From Candidatus Poseidoniaceae archaeon (GTDB lineage Archaea > Thermoplasmatota > Poseidoniia > Poseidoniales > Poseidoniaceae), in the NCBI GenBank assembly GCA_949372645.1, contig CASIAP010000002.1, forward strand, positions 1 to 64,000: DNA of 64,000 nucleotides, given 5' to 3'. Numbering within the stretch: position 1 is the first letter of the stretch; the number at the start of each line of letters is the position of its first letter. Of this stretch, positions 7,465 through 16,097 are shown piece after piece. The position numbers were made by a program, and so were the translations under genes. A model generated the notes under the pieces. That model saw nothing but the letters and a program-made list of their open reading frames with translations, did not search any database and was not told the DNA's origin.

Positions 7465-8610
7465 ATGCGAACGTATAGTAACAGGGCTTTGAACCTTCAA
7501 CCGACTGGTGTTCGTAAGATGTTTGATTTGGCTGGAGACGATGTCATCTCTTTTGGCCTTGGTGAACCGGACTTCCAACCTCCCCCAATTGCCATTGAGG
7601 CCTTTCATCAAGCCATGCTTGATGGTCGAAACAAATACACAACGACTGCGGGCTATCCTCCCTTGCGTAAGAAAATTGCAGAATCATGGGAAGCGTATCA
7701 AACTGGAATGGATGAGGACAACGTCTGTATTACCATGTCAGGGACAAATGCCTTGCTCAATCTCTTTTTGACGCTTGTCAATCCAGGTGACAATGTCTTG
7801 TTGCCCGAGCCGTATTTCCCATTGTATGGTCCTGATGTTTCGATTGCAGGAGGCGATGCACGATTTTATTCATGCCTATTTGAAAACGAATTTATACCTC
7901 GTGTCGAAGATTTAGAAGCACTCGTCGATGAGAACACTGTTGCCATTCTCTACAACTTCCCAAGCAACCCGACAGGAGGGACATTAAACGAACAACAACG
8001 CGATGACTTGCTTGAATTTGCTGAGCGGCACGACCTTTGGCTGATTTCCGATGAAGTCTATGACCGAATCGTTTTCGAAAGTAAGCACGTCTCCTTTATG
8101 GGCACCGGATACGACAGGGTATTGCTGGTGAATTCTTTTTCGAAAACCTTTGCTATGACTGGATGGCGAATGGGATACATCGCATCGACCAATCTCGAAG
8201 CTATGGGTCAAATCATAAAGATGCAATATTACATTGCTGCGTGCTCCAACGATGCCATGCAGCATGCTATTTTAGCAGCCATGGAGCATGCCAGTGATTA
8301 TCCTGATGTACTTGCAGCAGAATTTCAAAAGCGTTGTGACCTTATTGTTGATCGGTTGAACGCAATGCCTGGTGTTGAATGCCACAAACCGAAAGGTGCA
8401 ATCTATGTCTTCCCCAAGGTCGATGTTCCAAACATGAGTTCTGAGGAAGTTGCTTTAGAATTACTCAAAGATGGCGTCTTATGTTCCCCAGGTTCAGCTT
8501 TTGGTCCGTCTGGAGAAGGTCATCTGCGATTTGCTTACACCATCAGCCAAGAAGATATTTCTCGGGGAATGGATAAAGTCGAAAAGACCCTGCAACGTCT
8601 CCAATCTTGA
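7465..8610 (+). CDS. PLP-dependent aminotransferase, aspartate aminotransferase family (class I)
   Basis: A 381-residue fold-type I aminotransferase. The PLP lysine is K227 in NSFSKTFAMTGWRMGY. The family's other markers are also present: FGLGEPDF near residue 30, the substrate loop YNFPSNPTGG (N168), SDEVYD with D196 that contacts the pyridine nitrogen, R235 after the lysine, and a C-terminal arginine in LRFAYT. These enzymes move the amino group between aspartate or related amino acids and 2-oxoglutarate. The exact amino donor cannot be told. The gene stands 50 nt after the protease and 13 nt before a membrane-protein gene, so it may lead a short operon. Confidence 0.9.
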   Translation: MRTYSNRALNLQPTGVRKMFDLAGDDVISFGLGEPDFQPPPIAIEAFHQAMLDGRNKYTTTAGYPPLRKKIAESWEAYQTGMDEDNVCITMSGTNALLNLFLTLVNPGDNVLLPEPYFPLYGPDVSIAGGDARFYSCLFENEFIPRVEDLEALVDENTVAILYNFPSNPTGGTLNEQQRDDLLEFAERHDLWLISDEVYDRIVFESKHVSFMGTGYDRVLLVNSFSKTFAMTGWRMGYIASTNLEAMGQIIKMQYYIAACSNDAMQHAILAAMEHASDYPDVLAAEFQKRCDLIVDRLNAMPGVECHKPKGAIYVFPKVDVPNMSSEEVALELLKDGVLCSPGSAFGPSGEGHLRFAYTISQEDISRGMDKVEKTLQRLQS

Positions 8611-8623
8611 AGGAAGTGAGCCG

Positions 8624-9214
8624 ATGAGTATGATTGCCGAAGTGGGATATTTTGCTCTCGGCTGCAGTATCGGCCATTTTCTTCCACGCTTTCCTTATCT
8701 GATGTTATCTCGAACGAAAGGATTCAACACTCGTTTCCCTCCACATCCGGAAGCAATTCCTCTTTCTCCCTATCTCACTCAACGCGTACTCCATATGAGA
8801 ATGTTTTACTGGATGGGCCTGATTGTTGTTTTCCTTCCATTGATTGTTGGGCTTGCTTCTGTTCGTTGGGGAGATGCAGCCTTTGGATTTGGTTTGTGGA
8901 TTTCAAGTGGCTGGTATTTGTTGAATCGACTTCAAACGCTGTTCGGAGGGCAAACACCTCCATGGACTAAGGAAATGGCGGTTGAGTTGCAGATTATTTT
9001 GAATCAAGAAGAATATTCCTCCGCCTGTTGTAACTGGGCATCCCCTTATTGGCAAGTTACAGGCGTTGTTTGTATGAATTGCAATACCAAACTTTCCAAC
9101 ATGGCTCGACCCGACCTCGGGCGAAAACGCAGTGAACGAAGACCAATGGGTTTCATTCGGTTGCTGCTTAGTGATGGTTATCCGATGGTTTCTTTGCCTG
9201 ATGAAGAAGAGTAA
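8624..9214 (+). CDS. Membrane protein of unknown function with cysteine-rich segment
   Basis: The start at 8624 follows the aminotransferase stop by 13 nt with a GGAAGTGAG ribosome site; longer frames upstream would overlap that gene. The 196-residue product has a short N-terminal hydrophobic segment, then two membrane helices (about residues 63-83 and 87-107). The soluble C-terminal part contains CC and CMNC about 20 residues apart in the context SACCNW...VCMNCNTKL, which resembles a zinc ribbon. The tail is acidic. It is not recognised as any named family. It probably belongs with the neighbouring aminotransferase operon by spacing only. Confidence 0.7.
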   Translation: MSMIAEVGYFALGCSIGHFLPRFPYLMLSRTKGFNTRFPPHPEAIPLSPYLTQRVLHMRMFYWMGLIVVFLPLIVGLASVRWGDAAFGFGLWISSGWYLLNRLQTLFGGQTPPWTKEMAVELQIILNQEEYSSACCNWASPYWQVTGVVCMNCNTKLSNMARPDLGRKRSERRPMGFIRLLLSDGYPMVSLPDEEE

Positions 9215-9299
9215 TGGCGAAAAGATGGCTCCTTACAATTAGCGTTTTGACTCTGAATTTAAGGGCAATCTTTGAGATGGGTCTGAGGCAGCGACAACA

Positions 9300-10622
9300 A
9301 TGGGGCGGCATGCAAGGCGGAAAACGCTGATACCCCGTATATGGCTGACAATAGTCGCTTTTTGTCAGGTATTCCTGACGCCTTTTATCGCCTTTTCAAT
9401 TACCTACTTTTTCCAAATATCCTTTGCAGATGAGGGGGCAGCGATTTCCTTTGATCGAGATATGCTACCATGGATTATCGCAGCTTCATTGATGTATGGA
9501 ATGATTGCATTAGTGTTGGCCCTCTTGTTTGGAGGGTTCCGACCACTTCGAGTTATTGAGAAGGGAGGTTGGAGGCGCTACTTAGGTCTCAGTCGAGGAA
9601 AAGGTGATGCATCCTCTCGTCGTATTGCTCGCAAACAATATGCGAATTCGCCCCATGGTAGGCTGACTGTACTTGCTCATGAACGCTGGGTGAATGGCCA
9701 CTCGATTCTTTCGACGCATGGTGGATTGATTTTGTTAGCAGTGCCCTTTCAAGTCCTGTTAGCAACAGTTCCATTATTTTTGGTTCTTATTATTCCAGAT
9801 ACGATTATGCATACCAATCGCCGCCTCGAACTTGCCCTCCTCGTCTACATTTTTGGACTTCTTTTCGTCATGAAAATCTATCCGCGTATTGCAGAAAAAT
9901 ACATTGGAATCGCCTCATTTACTCGGAAATGGTTAATTTCGATGACCAAGCTCTCTTGGCTTGCACCCGTTCTTGTGCTCTGGCTTCTCGGCAGAGTCGC
10001 CAGTGTTGCAGTTATTGGATGGATGGGTCCTGATCTCAACCTCAGTATTAACCTCGAAAAAGAATTATTTGAAACATCGTTGTCGATTGGCTCAATTCCA
10101 GAAACTTCGTTCCTGGATTTATTGACAGCATTGGCCGTCATGCCACTCGCAGCCTTTACCACAATAGCAGTACTTGGTGCAGGTTCCTCTGACCCACCGG
10201 AATGGATGTACGAATATCAGCCACCATTGCCTGAGAAGAAATCTCAATCTTCATCTTCCAAACTCATTGGCAAAAGCGTAGGTGTGGCGACAACAGCGGC
10301 AGTTCTTGCATCAACAGCTGTAGCCTCTAAGGCGGCAACCGCCGTTCAAGGGGTCAGTGCAGTGATCTCCGGTTCTTCTTCAGTGGCTCAAGCACCAACA
10401 GTTCTCCAATCAGTTGGGGACGGGATTTCACACCTTGAACATGCAGGAGGAATCACTGAACTCTTGCCGTTGGAAGGTGAGCAATTGGAATTCCAAGGCA
10501 TCAGCGATTTGTTTGACCAAGCAGGAAGTGAGGGGGATCTCCTTACCACTTCCGCCGATACAATTTCTTCTCCTGATTTCAATCAACCCTCGATAACAGG
10601 GTTGAGGAAATCAAATGAATAA
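9300..10622 (+). CDS. Polytopic membrane protein of unknown function
   Basis: A 440-residue protein with about six hydrophobic helices: two in the first 80 residues (LTIVAFCQVFLTPFIAFSI, then WIIAASLMYGMIALVLALL), two near 145-190, and two near 215-290. A basic cytoplasmic segment (GWRRYLGLSRGKGDASSRR) follows the second helix. The C-terminal third is Ala/Ser-rich, with a possible weak hydrophobic stretch, then acidic and probably soluble. No catalytic motif or named family is recognised. The ATG is placed about 40 nt after an AATTTAAG element that may be its TATA box. A perfect palindrome and a TATA box separate it from the next gene. Confidence 0.65.
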   Translation: MGRHARRKTLIPRIWLTIVAFCQVFLTPFIAFSITYFFQISFADEGAAISFDRDMLPWIIAASLMYGMIALVLALLFGGFRPLRVIEKGGWRRYLGLSRGKGDASSRRIARKQYANSPHGRLTVLAHERWVNGHSILSTHGGLILLAVPFQVLLATVPLFLVLIIPDTIMHTNRRLELALLVYIFGLLFVMKIYPRIAEKYIGIASFTRKWLISMTKLSWLAPVLVLWLLGRVASVAVIGWMGPDLNLSINLEKELFETSLSIGSIPETSFLDLLTALAVMPLAAFTTIAVLGAGSSDPPEWMYEYQPPLPEKKSQSSSSKLIGKSVGVATTAAVLASTAVASKAATAVQGVSAVISGSSSVAQAPTVLQSVGDGISHLEHAGGITELLPLEGEQLEFQGISDLFDQAGSEGDLLTTSADTISSPDFNQPSITGLRKSNE

Positions 10623-10637
10623 TATTCGATTTTCTAC

Positions 10638-10654
10638 TGACCCCTACGGGGTCA
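10638..10654. promoter_or_regulatory. Perfect palindrome between two genes (operator or terminator)
   Basis: TGACCCC-TAC-GGGGTCA is a perfect seven-base inverted repeat with a three-base centre, 15 nt after the preceding stop and 15 nt before the TATA box of the next gene. It could bind a dimeric repressor at the promoter or form a terminator hairpin; no T-tract follows, which slightly favours an operator. Confidence 0.5.
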
Positions 10655-10668
10655 TCAAAAGGCCATCT

Positions 10669-10675
10669 CTATATG
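10669..10675 (+). promoter_or_regulatory. TATA box for the large surface protein
   Basis: CTATATG sits about 35 nt before ATG 10707. A TTG codon at 10680 in the same frame lies only a few bases after this element and so could not be in the transcript, which decides the start in favour of 10707. Confidence 0.5.
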
Positions 10676-10706
10676 CCACTTGAAACTCCGAGGTTCTGTT
10701 GGTCTT

Positions 10707-13700
10707 ATGCGTCGTATCTCTCCATTGACTCTTGTTGCCCTTATGCTGCTCCAAACTCTTGCTGTCGGCATAGGTGCTCCAGTGAGCGCTGCTGGAGCGC
10801 GAGGTGGTGCCAATGATGACTTCCGAGTGGTTCAATTGACCATTGGAAATGCAAGTAATGATGCTGAAGTCTGGACACAATCCAATGGTTCGACCATTGA
10901 TTATTTATTTGAAGGCGATGCGATTGAAATTGTCATGGAAATTGCTCGTGGAGGCAGCTCTTTTACTCAAAAAGACAGCGGAGCGTTGATCCAAGTGATT
11001 CACCCAATCGGCTATGTGATGGAAACATTCACTTGGACATCAAATAGCCTTGTAGGAGGGCAGAGTGATTCTCAAAGCTTTGTTTGGACTCCAACTGCAG
11101 CCCATTCCATTCTCAACACCACGACCAACGACCTTTCCGGGGGTCTCATTCTGCGAGCAATGGTCGACAAAAACTCCAACGGTGATGACCGCAATGAAAA
11201 CGATATGCTCGAAAAGACTGTTCCAATTGCCATTATGAAAGATCCCTTTGATGGAACTACGACACAATCTTCGACGTTTGTGTCTGCTCGTTATCCAGCG
11301 AACGGCGGCGATGCAACAGGCCAAGGTTCTTGGCAAGATTTGACTGGGGGAGCAGTTGGATCAAAGCACTGGGCTAATGCTGCTGAAGGTAATAATTATC
11401 CTTCCAATGCACACGACCGTTTGGTCCATTCTTTCTATGCTCCTGTTATAAACAATCAACCACAATGTGGCTCAGACGGCCAACTTGATTCAGGAATGAC
11501 TCAAACATATCAGAGTTATATTTGCCGAAAAATATTCTATGCATCGAACTACATCTCTTCACAGATCCACATTCAAGCGTGGGGGAGTGTTGCTGCGGGC
11601 GACAGTGTCTCCATTGAAATGTGGAGAGGTTCTGGTTCTCAAAACATCAACGAATCAATTGTCTACGACATCAGTGCAGCTAACCCAAGTCAAGCAGCTG
11701 ACCAATGGACTCGATTGAGTTGGGATCCTCAAGTCACCTATCTTGACAGTCCTTACGTGACCAATCAGAACGTGTTCCTTGGTGGCAATGCCTATTCCAT
11801 GGGATTGGTACTTCGCAGCGACAACGGTGATGCATCTGGAGGTTTCCACATCGATGACTGGATTCAATTCGGTGTTCGCAAAGTCCAAGAATATACTTTG
11901 GACCTTTCATGTGATGCTCCCGGAAATGGCTATTCAGCCCCACCAAGCGCCCTCTTGTCTCTCTACTGTGTAGTGACGAACAATGGTTATTCACCAGCAA
12001 CAATCCGTTCGGATTCCAATATCTCAAACATAACATGGATGGACCCAGCAAATCCAATGATTCGCCAAGATGCAGTTTACATGAACACTGCAGGTAATTC
12101 GATTTTAGTTCCAGATCATGATACAAGCATCCTCATTCCTCCTATTCCTGGAGGCGCTTCAATCGACCTTTGGGTGAATCTTACTGTACCTCCTGGTGCT
12201 GATGTTCAGCAATTAACTTGGGAACTTTGGTTGACGGATGCCTCTGGACAAAATGCGGGTGAAAAAGCGCGAGTATCCACTCCAGTCGGTGTCATTGAAC
12301 AATACGGTGTCTCCCTTTCTTCAACCGTCGGTTTGCAAGCAGGATCTCTCGGTCCCGGTGAATCTGGAATGGTCCCCTTCCGTTTGCAAAACGCTGGTAA
12401 CAGAGATGCTTCGTTTAACCTAGCAACAACCTTCTCTCAAGATAATTGGAATGCCGTGATTGTCAATGAAACTGGTGCTCCAGTATCGAGTCCAGTGTTC
12501 ATCAGCCGTGGAATGAGTCTCAACTTGCAATTGAATATTTCCGCTGCCACTCAAGCCAATCCTGGGGTAGTGTCCTTCACTTTACGTGCAACATGCCCTT
12601 CATGCGGTGCATTGTTTGGTAACGATGTGTTGGTTCGGAACATCGAAGTTCCAATCTATCGTGAAGTATCACTTGAGACCGAACAAACCGACTTTAACGG
12701 TGCTGCCAATGGTATTTCACGGAAAGTCTTCATCTCAATTTCCAATACCGGTAACGATGATGAACAATACGACCTGACACTCAGTCAACAAAATTGGCAA
12801 CTCGGAGCTAATTTGGGAGCAAGTCAAACTGCGATTATGGATGCTTGGGATGGCTCTTCTATTATTCAGCTCAATTTACCGATGCCTATTGGCCTTAATC
12901 CCGGGTTGTATAGCTTTACAGTCAAAGCAACCAGCGTAGATGACCCTACAGTATCAGATTCAATTTCCATGACGATTGATATTCTTGATACTGCAGCCAC
13001 TTACGTATCAGATGAAGATGCAGACGATTCCTATATTCCAGGGGAATCTCCTCAAACCATGACCTTCGAAGTTCGAAACGATGGAAACAGTGTTGACCGT
13101 TTTGCAATGTCACTTGAATTGCCAACGGGAATGGTTGCTGAATTTACCAACCTTTACGATGGTAAAACTCCAGAAATTCAAACTGGTGCGAGTTACAATG
13201 TTTCAGTCCGCTTCTCATTCCTTGACGGAACCGAAGGCCGATTGACACTTGGGGTAACTGCTACAAGCGTTAATGATGCAAACGTCAGTGCAACTGGTTC
13301 AGCAATCTATTTGGTCGGTTCTCAAAACTGGCTCAAAATAATCCCAACTACCCTTTTGGTCATTGATGAGGCTGACCCTGTAGTGGCTTGGTCAAGGACG
13401 GTTACGGTTCGTAATCAATATACCACTGCTCAATCAGTGTCCATGAATTTAGACAGCCGTGATTCCTCGAACTGGATTCAATCCCGTATTGCAACCAGTG
13501 ACCGGAGCTTTTCTCTCGACGTTAATGAAGCACGAGAAGTTACGGTTCTTTTCACCGTCTCGAAAACCACATTGAACAATCTTGGCGAAGATTCGCTTTT
13601 CACCAACCTCACCTTGTGGGCCCAATCGGAAACAGTGAGTGACGCAGCCAGTACCACTTTACAACTGCAACTTATCAAGACCGGTTCACAAACTTCAGAC

Positions 13701-14249
13701 GATGGTGCAAGTTCAGGTTCAGACGGTATCGATGTGGGTTCAATTTTGATGTGGGTCGGTTTTATCATGGTTTTCCTTGTCGGTGTCGGCGTCATGTATC
13801 GAATACTCACCGTGGAAGAAGAAGAAGACGATCATGGAGGATGGGGTGCTGAAGGATACGAAGGTAGTGTTGAGGCAACCTATGGCGCAGTCGCTGCCGC
13901 CCCTACCGTTCCTGTAGCCGGTGCTGCATACGAGGTGCCCAAATCTCTTCCAGGAGTTAACTCTTCAATGCCTCCTGCCTCAGCGCCTCCTGCGCAGCTT
14001 GCTTCTTCGACAGTAGTTCAAAACATCACGTACAATATCCACGATAGTGCCGTCTCGGGTGATATTAGCCCGCCTCCTGCGCAGATGGCCCCTCCGCCAG
14101 CATTCCCTGAACCATCTGCCCCTTCTCCTGATTTGGGGACTGCAGATTCGGCACCACCTGTGCCAGCTGCAGGATTGCCTGAAGGCTGGACCATGGACCA
14201 ATGGAATGTCTACGGTCAGATGTGGCTTGAGCAAAATGGGCAGGCTTGA
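10707..14249 (+). CDS. Large secreted surface protein with NEW3/CARDB-like beta domains and C-terminal membrane anchor
   Basis: About 1,180 residues. It begins with a signal peptide (MRRISPLTLVALMLLQTLAVG then a small-residue site). The long middle is made of repeated beta-sandwich units with phrases such as RNDGNSVDRFAMSLELP, NTGNDDEQYDLTLSQ and NAGNRDASFNLATTF; these are typical of NEW3/CARDB-like adhesive or stalk domains. A cysteine-containing segment (CPSCGA) lies in one unit. Near the end are a membrane helix (GSILMWVGFIMVFLVGVGVMY), an acidic stretch (EEEEDD) and a Pro/Ala-rich cytoplasmic tail. It is therefore an outward-facing, single-pass surface protein, possibly part of the cell envelope or a polymer-binding stalk. 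No enzyme domain is recognised. Confidence 0.8.
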   Translation: MRRISPLTLVALMLLQTLAVGIGAPVSAAGARGGANDDFRVVQLTIGNASNDAEVWTQSNGSTIDYLFEGDAIEIVMEIARGGSSFTQKDSGALIQVIHPIGYVMETFTWTSNSLVGGQSDSQSFVWTPTAAHSILNTTTNDLSGGLILRAMVDKNSNGDDRNENDMLEKTVPIAIMKDPFDGTTTQSSTFVSARYPANGGDATGQGSWQDLTGGAVGSKHWANAAEGNNYPSNAHDRLVHSFYAPVINNQPQCGSDGQLDSGMTQTYQSYICRKIFYASNYISSQIHIQAWGSVAAGDSVSIEMWRGSGSQNINESIVYDISAANPSQAADQWTRLSWDPQVTYLDSPYVTNQNVFLGGNAYSMGLVLRSDNGDASGGFHIDDWIQFGVRKVQEYTLDLSCDAPGNGYSAPPSALLSLYCVVTNNGYSPATIRSDSNISNITWMDPANPMIRQDAVYMNTAGNSILVPDHDTSILIPPIPGGASIDLWVNLTVPPGADVQQLTWELWLTDASGQNAGEKARVSTPVGVIEQYGVSLSSTVGLQAGSLGPGESGMVPFRLQNAGNRDASFNLATTFSQDNWNAVIVNETGAPVSSPVFISRGMSLNLQLNISAATQANPGVVSFTLRATCPSCGALFGNDVLVRNIEVPIYREVSLETEQTDFNGAANGISRKVFISISNTGNDDEQYDLTLSQQNWQLGANLGASQTAIMDAWDGSSIIQLNLPMPIGLNPGLYSFTVKATSVDDPTVSDSISMTIDILDTAATYVSDEDADDSYIPGESPQTMTFEVRNDGNSVDRFAMSLELPTGMVAEFTNLYDGKTPEIQTGASYNVSVRFSFLDGTEGRLTLGVTATSVNDANVSATGSAIYLVGSQNWLKIIPTTLLVIDEADPVVAWSRTVTVRNQYTTAQSVSMNLDSRDSSNWIQSRIATSDRSFSLDVNEAREVTVLFTVSKTTLNNLGEDSLFTNLTLWAQSETVSDAASTTLQLQLIKTGSQTSDDGASSGSDGIDVGSILMWVGFIMVFLVGVGVMYRILTVEEEEDDHGGWGAEGYEGSVEATYGAVAAAPTVPVAGAAYEVPKSLPGVNSSMPPASAPPAQLASSTVVQNITYNIHDSAVSGDISPPPAQMAPPPAFPEPSAPSPDLGTADSAPPVPAAGLPEGWTMDQWNVYGQMWLEQNGQA

Positions 14250-14320
14250 AAGTCTGTTCACCTCAAGCGTAGGGTTCAAGGCGTATTCGCCCTCGGCAAA
14301 GTTGCAACGGAGACGTTATC

Positions 14321-15952
14321 ATGTATGGAAATGGACAAGCACCAATCTTCATTTTGAAGGATGGAACACAACGCACACGTGGACGAACAGCTCAATCGAA
14401 CAACATAGCGGCTGCAAAAGCAGTGGCTGATGCCGTTCGTTCAACTCTCGGTCCTAAAGGAATGGACAAGATGTTAGTTGACTCAATGGGCGATGTTGTC
14501 ATCACCAATGACGGTGCTACAATTCTCAAGGAAATGGATATTGACCATCCAGCCGCAAAGATGATCATTGAAGTCGCAAAAACTCAAGAACAACATTGCT
14601 ATGACGGAACAACTTCTGCAGTTATTCTCTCTGGTGAACTTCTCAAGCGCAGTGAAGACCTCATTGAGCAAAATGTGCATCCTACCGTCATTTGTGAAGG
14701 ATTCCGATTGGCTGCTGAAAAGGCTGTTGAACTCCTTGAAGCACATGGTATCTCGACTGAAAACCAAGACGCAGTTTTGATGGAAGTAGCAAAGACCGCT
14801 CTTACCGGTAAATCCGCTGGTGCAGTCAAGAGTTTCATGGCTGACATTTGTGTCCGTGCAGTCAACGCTGTTGGAATTATCGAAAACGATGAGCGTATCG
14901 TCGACCTTTCAGATATCAAAGTCGAAAAGCGACAAGGTGGCTCGATTAAGGATTCCTCTCTTATCGATGGAATACTTTTGGATAAAGAACGAGTCCATGC
15001 AGGTATGCCACGTTCAATGGCTAATGCAAGCATCGCTCTCATCAATTCGGCAATTGAAGTCAAGAAGACGGAAGTTGACGCTAAAATTCAAATCACAGAC
15101 CCAAACCAACTTTCCCTCTTCTTGGAAGAAGAAGAAAACTACATTCGTGGTTTAGTTGAGAAGATTCAAGCCTCTGGTGCTACTGTTTTAGTTTGCCAGA
15201 AAGGCATTGATGAATTGGCTCAACACTACATGTCGAAAGCAGGAATCTTTGCTATCCGCCGTGCGAAGAAATCAGATATGGAAGCTCTTTCAAAAGCAAC
15301 AGCAGGCCGTATTGTTACGAACCTTGACGATCTTACTGCTGATGACCTTGGTCATGCAGCAAAAGTCGAAGAGCGTAAAATTGGAGAATCAAACATGACC
15401 TTCATTACTGGATGCCCTGAAGCAAAATCGGTTTCAGTTCTCCTTCGAGGTGGTACTGAACACGTTGTCGATGAAATCCGTCGAGCCTTTGATGACGCAG
15501 TCGGCGTTGTTTCTGTTGCTTGGGAAGATGGCGCAGTCCTTACCGGTGGCGGCAGTGTCTTAGCAGCCCTCTCGCGTGATCTTCGAACCTTTGCAGAATC
15601 CGTCGGTGGCCGTGAACAAATGGCCATTGAAGCATTTGCTTCTGCTCTTGAAATCATTCCACGAACATTGGCGGAGAACGCAGGATTAGATCCCGTGACC
15701 ACCCTCATTGAATTACGTAAAGCGCATGCTGATGGTCAATCACATGCAGGAATTAACGTGTATGAAGGTGGCGTTGTCGATATGAAAGCAGCAAATGTTA
15801 TCGAACCAATGCGTGTTGTCGAACAAGCGATTCAGTCCGCAACAGAAACGGCCATCATGATTCTCCGAATTGACGATGTCATTTCATCGAAAGGTGTTTC
15901 GATGGATGGCGGCATGGGTGGAATGGGCGACATGGGCGACTTCCAAATGTGA
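14321..15952 (+). CDS. thsA: Thermosome subunit (group II chaperonin) with altered ATPase motifs
   Basis: A 543-residue chaperonin with the full archaeal layout: [40 protein letters not shown], the apical domain, and a [14 protein letters not shown] tail. It assembles into a double ring and folds proteins using ATP. Two core motifs differ from the family. The ATP loop usually reads GDGTT; here it is YDGTT (residues 94-98), preceded by the unusual QEQHC. The intermediate segment usually GGGAxE reads GGGSVL. The aspartate of DGTT is kept. Such changes suggest a specialised subunit in a hetero-oligomer or altered ATP turnover. The assignment of subunit letter is arbitrary; another thermosome gene probably lies elsewhere in the genome. 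Confidence 0.93.
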   Translation: MYGNGQAPIFILKDGTQRTRGRTAQSNNIAAAKAVADAVRSTLGPKGMDKMLVDSMGDVVITNDGATILKEMDIDHPAAKMIIEVAKTQEQHCYDGTTSAVILSGELLKRSEDLIEQNVHPTVICEGFRLAAEKAVELLEAHGISTENQDAVLMEVAKTALTGKSAGAVKSFMADICVRAVNAVGIIENDERIVDLSDIKVEKRQGGSIKDSSLIDGILLDKERVHAGMPRSMANASIALINSAIEVKKTEVDAKIQITDPNQLSLFLEEEENYIRGLVEKIQASGATVLVCQKGIDELAQHYMSKAGIFAIRRAKKSDMEALSKATAGRIVTNLDDLTADDLGHAAKVEERKIGESNMTFITGCPEAKSVSVLLRGGTEHVVDEIRRAFDDAVGVVSVAWEDGAVLTGGGSVLAALSRDLRTFAESVGGREQMAIEAFASALEIIPRTLAENAGLDPVTTLIELRKAHADGQSHAGINVYEGGVVDMKAANVIEPMRVVEQAIQSATETAIMILRIDDVISSKGVSMDGGMGGMGDMGDFQM

Positions 15953-15975
15953 AGTTTACTTCTGAATCCATAGTA

Positions 15976-16004
15976 GAATTCGGCGTTGAATCAACGTTCA
16001 ATTC
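15976..16004 (+). terminator. Inverted repeat after the thermosome gene
   Basis: GAATT..CGTTGA and TCAACG..AATTC form a hairpin 24 nt after the thermosome stop codon. There is no T-tract, so it may be an mRNA 3'-end structure rather than a true terminator. Confidence 0.35.
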
Positions 16005-16097
16005 TCGACCTCCTTTGATACGGGCAAAAGCGAACCTTGAAAGGCCCCTCCATGGTGGCAATCTTTGCTTACGACGACGTAAGTAGGGGTGATTTAG

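Noticed and set aside
8471-8623. Longer start for the membrane protein gene, overlapping the aminotransferase
   Set aside because: The extra residues are the aminotransferase coding sequence in another frame; a good ribosome site precedes ATG 8624.
9214-9330. Small frame starting at the stop of the preceding gene
   Set aside because: It is 38 codons, overlaps the next gene in another phase and has no recognisable composition.
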